Shown here one piece after another: positions 22,716-30,407 of a DNA stretch of 32,715 nucleotides. The notes beneath the pieces were generated by a model. It did no database searches and had not been told where the DNA came from. It worked only from the letters and a program-made list of their open reading frames with translations. The DNA comes from Odoribacteraceae bacterium (GTDB lineage: Bacteria; Bacteroidota; Bacteroidia; Bacteroidales; Marinifilaceae): contig JAISNC010000078.1 in assembly GCA_031276355.1 (NCBI GenBank), positions 1 to 32,715 of the forward strand, written 5' to 3'. The first letter of the stretch is position 1, and each line of letters opens with the position of its first letter. The position numbers and the translations under genes were made by a program.

Positions 22716-22874
22716 ATGAGAAAGAACAGCATACAGCGACGGCGCGTTGCCCGACCGGGACGGATGACTCTACCTGTATACACGCGCGGTGCAATTTTGG
22801 ACAAGGCTGATTTGTCAACCTTTCTTTGCCCCTCCCGGTGGTTACCGCGGGTATCTAAATTTTATAGAAAGTGA
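22716..22874 (+). CDS. Possible 52-residue small ORF with a VARPG motif
   Basis: ATG 22716 to TGA 22874 encodes MRKNSIQRRRVARPGRMT and onward. The codons for RVARPG align in frame with RVARPGEIT of the 45-residue ORF of copy 1 (CGC GTT GCC CGA CCG GGA against CGC GTC GCC CGA CCG GGA). The rest differs. It may be a decayed third relative of the small protein or a chance frame over a shared DNA fragment. Confidence 0.25.
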   Translation: MRKNSIQRRRVARPGRMTLPVYTRGAILDKADLSTFLCPSRWLPRVSKFYRK

Positions 22875-22930
22875 TTGTCATTATACTATGGCAAGCGGAT
22901 ATTGTTACAATGAAATAAATTAAAGCTATA

Positions 22931-23095
22931 ATGGGTGTAAGTTTTTATTATTTTATATTATCATTAACTTGTATAGTTTTATTCATACGGGGAATACGCA
23001 AAAGGAATAAAATACTATTGGGAATTGCCGTTATTATAGGTAGTGGTTTGGCTTTGTTTACTTATCTGTTGGGACAGGCATTAGTAACGATGTAA
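22931..23095 (+). CDS. 54-residue small membrane protein, unknown
   Basis: ATG 22931 to TAA 23095. Residues about 4-20 (SFYYFILSLTCIVLFIR) and 28-50 (ILLGIAVIIGSGLALFTYLL) are two hydrophobic helices joined by a basic loop (GIRKRNK), a plausible two-pass inner-membrane protein with positive-inside orientation. The DNA is clearly AT-rich compared with the surrounding operons, which suggests foreign origin. I recognise no family and see no clear promoter. Confidence 0.45.
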   Translation: MGVSFYYFILSLTCIVLFIRGIRKRNKILLGIAVIIGSGLALFTYLLGQALVTM

Positions 23096-23117
23096 GCAAT
23101 CGAAAGAAAACGCGCAA

Positions 23118-23288
23118 AACATTATAATTATCATTCTGTCGTTTGCCTCCTGCAGCAAAGATGAAGTTTCGAAGCCTGTCAAGATAGCGCACGCGGTCAT
23201 CGTCTACATGGCGGCGGATAATGATTTGTCGGACGTTGTCTTTGTTTTTAATGGAGCGTTTTTCGATATCCATTTCGGCCTTGTCTAA
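23118..23288 (+). pseudogene. Remnant of a clostripain-like (C11) cysteine peptidase lipoprotein
   Basis: The open stretch reads NIIIIILSFASCSKDEVSKP and then HAVIVYMAADNDLSD before ending at TAA 23286-23288. A signal peptide with lipobox FASC followed by VIVYMAADNDLS is how Bacteroidetes clostripain-related lipoproteins begin. The frame has no ATG at its start and the catalytic His/Cys region is missing, so only the N-terminal piece survives. It precedes the sigma-factor promoter. Confidence 0.45.
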
Positions 23289-23299
23289 TCATGGCGTAC

Positions 23300-23330
23300 T
23301 TTGTAGAACACCTTCAAAAAACTATCTTTG
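23300..23330 (+). promoter_or_regulatory. Promoter of the ECF sigma gene: TTTG-N19-TATCTTTG
   Basis: TTTG at 23300-23303 and TATCTTTG at 23323-23330 are separated by exactly 19 bp, which matches the Bacteroidetes -33/-7 consensus (TTTG and TAnnTTTG). The ATG at 23361 lies about 30 bp downstream, and an upstream TTG at 23328 falls within the box. The sigma factor is therefore expected to be expressed from the housekeeping sigma. Confidence 0.75.
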
Positions 23331-23360
23331 TCCCGTCAATTCATAAAACGAAACGAGCAC

Positions 23361-23918
23361 ATGGACTATCTCGCGGCATTGAACAGGAAAGAGATGAAGG
23401 CCTGGGAGTTTTTTTACAGGGATTACTACTCCTCCCTTTGCTCGCGTGTCTTCCGCGTGGTGAAAGATCGCGATTGCGCGGAGGATATCGTCCAGGAGAC
23501 CTTGATTAACATCTGGCACTCCACCCGCGCCTTTCACACGGAGGGCGACCTGCTCAACTACCTTTACAAGGCGGTGCACGTTAACTCCCTGCAACACCTC
23601 CGGACGCGTAACCTCCATGATGCTCACCTCGCCCGCCTGCAACAGGAAAGCGCGACGACGGGAGAGGAGCTCTCCTCTCTCGTGCGCGAGGAGCTTGTCC
23701 GGCAGCTCCACGCGGTGATCCGCGAGTTGCCGCCCCGCCGCCGCCAGATCCTGCAACTCTCCCTCGAGGGGCTATCCGGGAAGGAGATCGCCGAACGGCT
23801 GGGCGTCACGATCCACACGGTGAAAACGCAGAAGAGCCTCGCTTTTACCTACCTGCGGGATCGACTGGGCGATCTCTCCCTCCTGCTCTACCTCTGCTTC
23901 CCGGTAAAAATCTGGTGA
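23361..23918 (+). CDS. ECF-family RNA polymerase sigma factor (FecI-like)
   Basis: 185 residues from ATG 23361. The upstream TTG at 23328 overlaps the promoter and is rejected as start. Region 2 is visible as AWEFFYRDYYSSLCSRVFRV followed by DCAEDIVQETLINIWHSTRA (core and -10 binding). Region 4 reads RELPPRRRQILQLSLEGLSG and KEIAERLGVTIHTVKTQK (helix-turn-helix for -35). It resembles the FecI/RpoE-like ECF sigmas paired with FecR in Bacteroidetes. The next gene is a FecR anti-sigma factor and then a SusC with an STN signalling domain, so the sigma factor probably activates this uptake locus when the substrate is bound. Confidence 0.92.
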   Translation: MDYLAALNRKEMKAWEFFYRDYYSSLCSRVFRVVKDRDCAEDIVQETLINIWHSTRAFHTEGDLLNYLYKAVHVNSLQHLRTRNLHDAHLARLQQESATTGEELSSLVREELVRQLHAVIRELPPRRRQILQLSLEGLSGKEIAERLGVTIHTVKTQKSLAFTYLRDRLGDLSLLLYLCFPVKIW

Positions 23919-23991
23919 TCGCGTAAAAAAAACGGTCGCGGGAATCATACCAAACCGGGGTTCGTTCATTCTTACGAAAAGACTTGCAAAG

Positions 23992-25125
23992 ATGAACGAG
24001 CTACTGGAACGAATCATCACGTTATTGAAAAAGGCGTACTCCGGGACGATCACCCCCGACGAGCAACGGGAGCTGGAACGGTTCCTGGAGAACAAGCGCC
24101 TGCGGGCGGTGTACGACGAGCTGACGAAGCACGAGCTGCTGCGGGAAGGGATCGAGACGGAACGACTTTTCCCGTACCGGCGGGCCTTCGCCGTTTTCCG
24201 TCGGCGCGCGCGCCGTCGTCGTGTTGCCGTTCGCCGCCTTGTCGTGGCCGCCTCGGTGGGCTTGCTGCTGGCCACTTCCTCGTACTTGTACCTCGCGCGG
24301 GCGGGAGGAGAGGAGCCGCGCGCGGTGGAGTCACCGGTGATCCCTCCCGGTCGCGCGCGGGCAAGCATCCGGTTGGCCAGCGGCGAGACGGTCGCGGTCA
24401 GCGCCGATACGCTTCTCCGGGTAGAGGAGCGCGGCGGGACCAGTATCACTTACGAGGAGGGGAAAATTGTCTATCGCGGGGAAGCGGCCAGCGGCGAGCC
24501 GGTGATGAACGAGTTGACGGTGCCTCCCGGCGGCGAGTGCCGCGTCGTTTTCGACGACGGGACGGTGGCGTGGGTCAACGCGGACTCGAAACTCACCTAC
24601 CCGGTACTGTTCACCGGCGGGGAACGGGTGGTGCACCTCGAGGGGGAGGCCTATTTCGAGGTGAAGCAGGAGAAACGGCCTTTTATCGTTCGCGCGCGCC
24701 TGGGGGCGATCACGGCGACGGGAACGGAGTTCGCCGTGCGCGTGTACCGGGAGGAGGCGATGGCGGCGACGCTCGTCTCGGGGAGGGTACGCTACACCGG
24801 GTTCGCCACGGAGGATCTCGCGCCGGGCGAGCAGGTGGTGATCTCCCCGTCGGGCGAAACGGCGAAAAACAAGGTAGATATTCAAGAACATGTCGGGTGG
24901 AAGGAGGGGCTGTTCGTCTTCCACCGGCGGTCGCTGGAGTCGATCATGAAGGAACTGGCGCGGTGGTACGAGTGCACGGTGAGTTACGAGCGCGAGGAGT
25001 TGAAGGCGTTGCCGTTTAGCGGTCACTTGAAGCGGTACGATAACATTAACGCGTTTCTCGAGTTACTGCGCGCGACGGGGGAAGTGGATTACACGATCCA
25101 CGACCGGCACGTCCTGTTAAGATAA
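23992..25125 (+). CDS. FecR-family anti-sigma factor
   Basis: A 377-residue protein with a cytoplasmic sigma-binding N-terminus (1-80, ending in an Arg-rich RRRARRRRVAVRR), a single transmembrane helix at 83-102, a periplasmic FecR domain (about 173-270: LTVPPGGECRVVFDDGTVAW, HLEGEAYFEVKQEKRPFIV) and a C-terminal DUF4974-like domain (about 305-375). This is the standard anti-sigma layout of Bacteroidetes FecR. It should hold the ECF sigma inactive until contacted by the STN domain of the SusC receptor. The 73-bp gap after the sigma gene has no terminator, so the two are probably one transcript. Confidence 0.93.
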   Translation: MNELLERIITLLKKAYSGTITPDEQRELERFLENKRLRAVYDELTKHELLREGIETERLFPYRRAFAVFRRRARRRRVAVRRLVVAASVGLLLATSSYLYLARAGGEEPRAVESPVIPPGRARASIRLASGETVAVSADTLLRVEERGGTSITYEEGKIVYRGEAASGEPVMNELTVPPGGECRVVFDDGTVAWVNADSKLTYPVLFTGGERVVHLEGEAYFEVKQEKRPFIVRARLGAITATGTEFAVRVYREEAMAATLVSGRVRYTGFATEDLAPGEQVVISPSGETAKNKVDIQEHVGWKEGLFVFHRRSLESIMKELARWYECTVSYEREELKALPFSGHLKRYDNINAFLELLRATGEVDYTIHDRHVLLR

Positions 25126-25127
25126 AA

Positions 25128-25166
25128 GGGAAGGGGCGTCTCGTGTTCGCCCGCCTTCCCCGTTTT
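25128..25166 (+). terminator. Rho-independent terminator between fecR and susC
   Basis: GGGAAGGGGCG (25128-25138) pairs with CGCC and CCTTCCC (25148-25151, 25154-25160), with a 9-nt loop and a 2-nt bulge, followed by CGTTTTAC. It separates the sigma/anti-sigma transcript from the SusC gene. SusC presumably has its own ECF-dependent promoter in 25167-25191, where I recognise no consensus. Confidence 0.65.
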
Positions 25167-25191
25167 ACTAATTTATATAGAATTCAAATGT

Positions 25192-28100
25192 ATGAAAAAA
25201 AGACGATTATTTAGACTCGAGGCTCTTTTTCACGAGCATCGAGGAGTGACGAGAACCATGAGGTTGAACGTTCTCTTGTTATTTACCTGCTGTCTGCCGC
25301 TTTCGGCCGCGGTGTACTCGCAACAAGCGAAGGTGTCGTTGAATCTCGCGGGCGCCAGCCTGGAGGAGTTTTTCAAAGACGTGCAAGGCCAGACGGGGTT
25401 GTACTTCATCTACCCGTCCAACTTGTTCAACGGGGCCGGCACGGTGACGGTGACGGCGCGGGAGGAGGAGTTGTCGCGGGTGCTCGCGCGGGTGTTAACG
25501 CCGAACGGGTTGGCCTACAAGATGCAGGACGACGTGATTATCGTCGTCAAAGGCTCCCCGTCGCTCCAGCAACAGGTGGCGACGCGGCGCGTGCGCGGCG
25601 TGGTGACGGATAAAGAGCGTCACCCGCTGCCCGGCGTGAACGTGGTAATCAAAGGCACCACCTCCGGCGTGGCCACGGACGGCAACGGGCGTTTCGAGAT
25701 CGTCATCCCCGCGGCGGACCCGGGCCTCGCGCTTCGTTTCTCGTTCATCGGGATGGTGCCGCGAGAGGTGAAGGTGGGCGCGCTGGCCGAGGTGAACGTG
25801 GTGCTGGAAGAGACGGAGGGAGAGCTGAACGAGGTGGTCGTGACCGGCTACCAGGTGATCTCTAAAGAGCGGGCGACGGGGGCGTTCGACATCATCGACA
25901 CGCGCCACGTCGAGAAACCGACGTCAAACATCGCCACGGCCCTCGTCGGCACGGTCTCCGGCGTGAACGCGTGCCTCGACGTGAACGGCGACCCGACCTT
26001 CGAGATCCGCGGGCAGACGCGCCTCGACGCCACCGGCAACGAGCCGTTAGTCGTCGTGGACGGGTTTGCCATCGAGCGGAGTTTCAAGGACATTAACCCG
26101 AACGACGTGGAGTCGATCCACATCCTGAAGGACGCGGCCGCCGCCTCCATCTGGGGCGCGCGCGCGGCGAACGGCGTGATCGTCATCACCACGAAACGCG
26201 GGAAAGCGGGCACGGGCGCCGGCGGCGTGAACGTCGAGCTGTCGACCTCCCTGCGGTTCGCCCCGAAGATCGACCTGGAATACGTCCGGTCGCTCGCCCC
26301 GGTGGACGACTTTATCAAGTACGAGAAGATGACGTTCAATAGCTGGTCGGCCGCCTTCGCCATGCCCAGTGACACGCGCTTTAGCCACGGCGGCTTCTCC
26401 CCCGTGCAGGAGGCCCTGCTGGAGCACTACTTCGGGTACATCACCGAACAGGAACGCGACCGGCGCATCGAGGCGGTGAAAAAGCACGACAACAGCGAGC
26501 AAATCAAGAAGTATATCCTGCAAAACCCCTTCGTCCAGCAGTACAACCTGAGCGTCTCGGGCGCCGGCGAGCGGGCCAACAACATGCTGACGCTGATGTA
26601 CGAGAAGAGCGACTCGTACCTCCAGGGGAACGGCTCCTACAAGGTGTCCGTCGGCTACAAGAGCAACGTGCACCTCTTCCCGTGGCTCGACTTTAACTTC
26701 TCCGGGAATTACATCCACGACCTGGCCACGAACAACAGCGTGGGGATCCCCGAGATCGCCCCCTACGAGATGCTGGTGAACCCCGACGGGAGCCGGGCGG
26801 ATATCCCCAACGCGTATTACCGCCCCAACCTCGAGCGCTACGTGCCGACGGGGATATTCCCCTACACCGACTGGACGTATAACCCCATCACCGAACGGGA
26901 GAGCCGCAACTTTACCGTGAAGACGCTCTCGGCCCGCGTGCAGGCCGGCCTCACGCTGAAACTGCTGGAGGGGGTGTCGATCGACAGCCGGCTGCAATAC
27001 GAGAACATCAACACGTTCAACCGCTCGCTCTACAAGGAGACCTCCTTCACGGCGCGCAACGCGGTGAATACCGCCGTGACGTGGGACGTCAATACCGACA
27101 AGATCACGCTGAACCTGCCGAAGGGCGGGATCCTCGACCAGTCGCGGTCGCAGGTGAACGTGTGGTACTTCCGTAACCAACTCAACGTGCACCGCTCGCT
27201 GGGCGAGCGACACGAGGTGAACCTCGTCGCCGGGTCCGAGATCAGCGACCGCGTCAGCGAGTTCTTCGGGCAGCCCCGGACGTACGGCTATAACGACGCC
27301 ACGCTCTCCGTCGGCACCTTCCCCAACGGCCCCGGCGGCAGCGCCGCGAATCTCCAGGTCAAGAACTGGTCGGGGACCAACCAGACGTTCGCCTACGTGA
27401 ACACGTTCTCGTACGCGACCGACCGCTTCGTCTCCCTCTACGGCAACGCCGCCTACACGTTCGACGGGAAGTACACCCTCTCCGGCAGCGCCCGCACGGA
27501 CGCCTCGAACCTCATCACCGACGACCCGGCGTACCGCTACGCCCCCTTCTGGTCGGTCGGCGGCGGCTGGCAGGTCGGCAAGGAGGAGTTCATGCGACCC
27601 GTCGCGTGGGTCGATCGCCTCAACATCCGCCTCACCTACGGGTACAACGGGAACGTGGACAAGACCACCGCCTTCCGCCCGCTCATCAACACGAGCGCCA
27701 CGCCCAATATCTACACCAACGAGCGCACCGCCTCGATCAGCAGCTACGGCAACCCGACCCTCCGCTGGGAAAAGACGGGCACGCTGAACCTCGGCGTCGA
27801 TTTCTCGCTCTTCTCCCGCCAGCTGTCGGGGAAGGTGGACGTCTACAATAAATCCTCGAAGGACTTGATCGTCTCCATGTCGATCCCCGCCATCAACGGC
27901 ACCACCTCCCAGAAGCTCAACATGGGCGAGATGATCAACCGCGGTTTCGAGCTGGAACTCTCCACGCTGCAACCCCTCTCCGCCGATGGCGCCATCTCCT
28001 GGACGGGCAACCTGAACCTCTCCTACAATCACAACAAGATCACGAAACTCTTCAAGAGCAGCTACCAGGGCTACGAGCTGATCGGCATGAGCGGCGTGAC

Positions 28101-28779
28101 GGCCACCTACGTCGAGGGCCACAACGCCAACACGCTCTGGAGTTACGCCTACGCCGGCGTGTTCAACGACGGCACGGACGCCACCCCCAACTGGCAGCCC
28201 AAGATCAAGGGCGCCGGCGCGGACTTTTACGATTACGGCGGCTGGCCCCCCGGCGACGGGCGCGACTTCGCGGTCAACACGGGCGTCACGGTGGCCCCCT
28301 GGCTGCTGGGCTTCAGCAACAGCTTCAAGGCGCGCGACTTCACCTTCTCGTTCGTCCTCACCGGCAAGTTCGGCCACCAGTTCCGCCGCCAGGCGTTCAA
28401 CTACCCGCCCATGTGGGGTGGCCGCGTGATGCCGAACGGCAAGCTCGGCGAGGTGATGAACGGCGATCCCGCCAAGATCTCCCCGCTGCCGATGAACGGG
28501 GTCAACGAGGATCGTTACTACTTCTGGGATCGGTTCCACCCCTACCTCGACTACCTCGTCGAGAGCGCTTCCCACGCCCGGCTGCGCGAGGTCATGCTCG
28601 CCTACGACGCGCCCAAGTCGTTCCTCGACGGGATCGGCCTTCACCGCCTCCAGTTCTACGCCCAGGTGACGAACCTCTTCTCCATCTACTCCAACTCGTT
28701 CGACGAGGACCCGGAGTTCCCGGAGGGAACCATGAAACCGCGACCGAACTACACGCTCGGGCTTAAACTTCAATTCTAA
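25192..28779 (+). CDS. SusC/RagA-type TonB-dependent receptor with STN signalling domain
   Basis: A 1195-residue outer-membrane transporter. The N-terminus has a basic stretch before the hydrophobic signal (MRLNVLLLFTCCLPLSAAVY), so translation could also start at 25258. Domains in order are STN (about 48-118, LNLAGASLEEFFKDVQGQTG), CarboxypepD_reg-like beta-sandwich (134-206, RGVVTDKERHPLPGVNVVIK), the plug (about 215-345: ELNEVVVTGY, EPLVVVDGFAIERSFKDINP, LKDAAAASIWGARAANGVIV) and a long beta-barrel ending in YTLGLKLQF. The STN domain couples transport to the FecR/sigma pair upstream. Substrate is not evident: no glycoside hydrolase is present in the window, so a peptide or other ligand is as likely as a glycan. 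Confidence 0.95.
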   Translation: MKKRRLFRLEALFHEHRGVTRTMRLNVLLLFTCCLPLSAAVYSQQAKVSLNLAGASLEEFFKDVQGQTGLYFIYPSNLFNGAGTVTVTAREEELSRVLARVLTPNGLAYKMQDDVIIVVKGSPSLQQQVATRRVRGVVTDKERHPLPGVNVVIKGTTSGVATDGNGRFEIVIPAADPGLALRFSFIGMVPREVKVGALAEVNVVLEETEGELNEVVVTGYQVISKERATGAFDIIDTRHVEKPTSNIATALVGTVSGVNACLDVNGDPTFEIRGQTRLDATGNEPLVVVDGFAIERSFKDINPNDVESIHILKDAAAASIWGARAANGVIVITTKRGKAGTGAGGVNVELSTSLRFAPKIDLEYVRSLAPVDDFIKYEKMTFNSWSAAFAMPSDTRFSHGGFSPVQEALLEHYFGYITEQERDRRIEAVKKHDNSEQIKKYILQNPFVQQYNLSVSGAGERANNMLTLMYEKSDSYLQGNGSYKVSVGYKSNVHLFPWLDFNFSGNYIHDLATNNSVGIPEIAPYEMLVNPDGSRADIPNAYYRPNLERYVPTGIFPYTDWTYNPITERESRNFTVKTLSARVQAGLTLKLLEGVSIDSRLQYENINTFNRSLYKETSFTARNAVNTAVTWDVNTDKITLNLPKGGILDQSRSQVNVWYFRNQLNVHRSLGERHEVNLVAGSEISDRVSEFFGQPRTYGYNDATLSVGTFPNGPGGSAANLQVKNWSGTNQTFAYVNTFSYATDRFVSLYGNAAYTFDGKYTLSGSARTDASNLITDDPAYRYAPFWSVGGGWQVGKEEFMRPVAWVDRLNIRLTYGYNGNVDKTTAFRPLINTSATPNIYTNERTASISSYGNPTLRWEKTGTLNLGVDFSLFSRQLSGKVDVYNKSSKDLIVSMSIPAINGTTSQKLNMGEMINRGFELELSTLQPLSADGAISWTGNLNLSYNHNKITKLFKSSYQGYELIGMSGVTATYVEGHNANTLWSYAYAGVFNDGTDATPNWQPKIKGAGADFYDYGGWPPGDGRDFAVNTGVTVAPWLLGFSNSFKARDFTFSFVLTGKFGHQFRRQAFNYPPMWGGRVMPNGKLGEVMNGDPAKISPLPMNGVNEDRYYFWDRFHPYLDYLVESASHARLREVMLAYDAPKSFLDGIGLHRLQFYAQVTNLFSIYSNSFDEDPEFPEGTMKPRPNYTLGLKLQF

Positions 28780-28785
28780 AACAGG

Positions 28786-30342
28786 ATGATCATGAAACAA
28801 CACAGCATCTTTTTCAACCGCCTCTTCCTCGTCCCCCTGCTGGCCCTGGCCGGCTGCAACGACTTCCTCGACGAGGCGCCTTCCAAGACCTCCTCGCTCG
28901 TCGTCTCGACCGTCGACCAGCTCGACGCCCTGCTCGGTAACTACTCCAGTTTCTACCAGGTCGCCGACCGCAACTCGATCTACGGCACCGACGATTACGG
29001 GCTGCCGCTGGATCTCTACTTGACGCGGCCCGGCACCTTCTCGCTGGCCGCCGTGCAGTATTACACGTGGGATACCGAGAACATCCCCTTCGACGGGCGC
29101 CTCAGCTTCTGGCCCAACCAGTACCGGAAGATCTTCTACGCGAACATGGTGCTCCAGAACCTCGCCAACGTCTCCGGCCCGGACGACCAGAAGGCCGAGT
29201 TAAAGGCGGAAGCCCACCTGATCCGCGCGTACGCCTATCACGAGCTGGTCAACAAGTATTGCCTCCCCCTCGACGAGAGCACGGGGGCCGAGCCGGGGCT
29301 ACCCCTCAAGCAATCCACCAGCTTCGAGGAGCTCGACTCCCGCGATAACCTCGAGCGCACTTACGCCCTCATCGAGGCGGACATCGAGGAGGCACTCAAG
29401 ATCACCGTCCCCCTGGTCAAAGACGGGCGCGTGCGCCACTGGCGGGGCAACACCGGCGCGGCCAACGCCTTCGCCGCCCGCTACTGGCTCGGCAGGAACG
29501 ATCACGAGAAGGCGCTCGGGTACGCGAACGCCGCGCTCGCCATCCACTCCGGCCTGGTCGACTACAACACCGACATGCATTACAGCGAGCGCCCCCCGAC
29601 CGCCTACACCATCGACCCGAACGATCCCGACAAGCGAGAGACCGTCTACCTCAAGTTCCCCTACACGCACGATAACCAGAGCGACATGACCGACATGCTC
29701 GGCTGGAAGGAGTTCTATTACTTCCGCCTCCTCTACCACGAGTCGTGGTGGTACGTCCCCTCCGCCGAGTTGCTCGACCTCTACGCCCGCGACACGATGG
29801 ATCTCCGCTACCGCTATCACGTCGTCGAGGGCTACTCCTACGACCGCGGCGTGACCTCCCCGTCGTACGACTACCCGGGATACGTCTTCTTCTTCAAGGA
29901 TCGCGTCCCCTCCGGGCCGACCGTCGCCGAGATGCTCCTCACCAAGGCCGAGTGCCTCGCCCGCGCCGGCGACGTCCCCGGGGCGATGGCCACCGTCAAC
30001 ATCCTGCGGGCGAAACGGATGGATAGCTCCCTCCCCGCGGGCGAGATCAACCTCTCCGCGTCGACCCGCGAGGAGGCCATCGTGAAGATCCTCGAGGAGC
30101 GCCGCCGCGAGATGCCCTTCGCCCACCGCTGGTTCGACATCCGCCGCTTCAACGCCAGCCCCGACGCCTTCGACGACGTCGTCCTCGCCCGGCAATTCTT
30201 CCCCTACACCTCCTCGGCCGTCTCCCCCGGCGAGCCGTTGAAGACGTACTCCCTGCCGAAAGGCTCCCGCCGCTTCGCCGTGCCCATCCCCAACACGGAG
30301 CTGGTCAGCAGCGACGGGAAGATCGAGCAGAACAAGTATTAG
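28786..30342 (+). CDS. SusD/RagB-family surface lipoprotein
   Basis: A 518-residue lipoprotein that partners the SusC receptor as the extracellular ligand-binding lid. The signal peptide ends in lipobox LAGC with Cys24 (ATG 28792 would be two codons later). TPR-type helices are visible (KAEAHLIRAYAYHELVNKYC, MLLTKAECLARAGDVPGAMA). The family's C-terminal motif is EERRREMPFAHRWFDIRRFN and it ends in PIPNTELVSSDGKIEQN. Spacing to susC is 6 bp, so they are co-translated. The ligand cannot be read from the sequence. Very high GC and C-ending codons create long antisense frames that are not genes. Confidence 0.94.
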   Translation: MIMKQHSIFFNRLFLVPLLALAGCNDFLDEAPSKTSSLVVSTVDQLDALLGNYSSFYQVADRNSIYGTDDYGLPLDLYLTRPGTFSLAAVQYYTWDTENIPFDGRLSFWPNQYRKIFYANMVLQNLANVSGPDDQKAELKAEAHLIRAYAYHELVNKYCLPLDESTGAEPGLPLKQSTSFEELDSRDNLERTYALIEADIEEALKITVPLVKDGRVRHWRGNTGAANAFAARYWLGRNDHEKALGYANAALAIHSGLVDYNTDMHYSERPPTAYTIDPNDPDKRETVYLKFPYTHDNQSDMTDMLGWKEFYYFRLLYHESWWYVPSAELLDLYARDTMDLRYRYHVVEGYSYDRGVTSPSYDYPGYVFFFKDRVPSGPTVAEMLLTKAECLARAGDVPGAMATVNILRAKRMDSSLPAGEINLSASTREEAIVKILEERRREMPFAHRWFDIRRFNASPDAFDDVVLARQFFPYTSSAVSPGEPLKTYSLPKGSRRFAVPIPNTELVSSDGKIEQNKY

Positions 30343-30350
30343 CATCACGC

Positions 30351-30395
30351 GAATCGCGGACGATCCCCCCCGTCGTTCGCGATTCCTTTTCTTAA
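30351..30395 (+). terminator. Rho-independent terminator after susD
   Basis: GAATCGCG (30351-30358) pairs with CGCGATTC (30378-30385), with inner ACGA/TCGT pairs, a G-T pair and a C-rich loop, followed by CTTTTCTTAAA. The next gene starts 23 bp after the stem, so read-through is needed unless an unseen promoter exists. It may set the lower expression of the third gene. Confidence 0.65.
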
Positions 30396-30407
30396 ACACC
30401 CGTTATC

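Noticed and set aside
23328-23360. TTG start for the ECF sigma factor
   Set aside because: The TTG is part of the -7 box TATCTTTG, so it would be upstream of the transcription start.
26047-28803. 918-codon minus-strand ORF opposite the SusC gene
   Set aside because: The SusC protein on the plus strand is clear domain by domain. The antisense frame is Val/Arg/Gly/His-rich, as expected from GC-rich codons read backwards.
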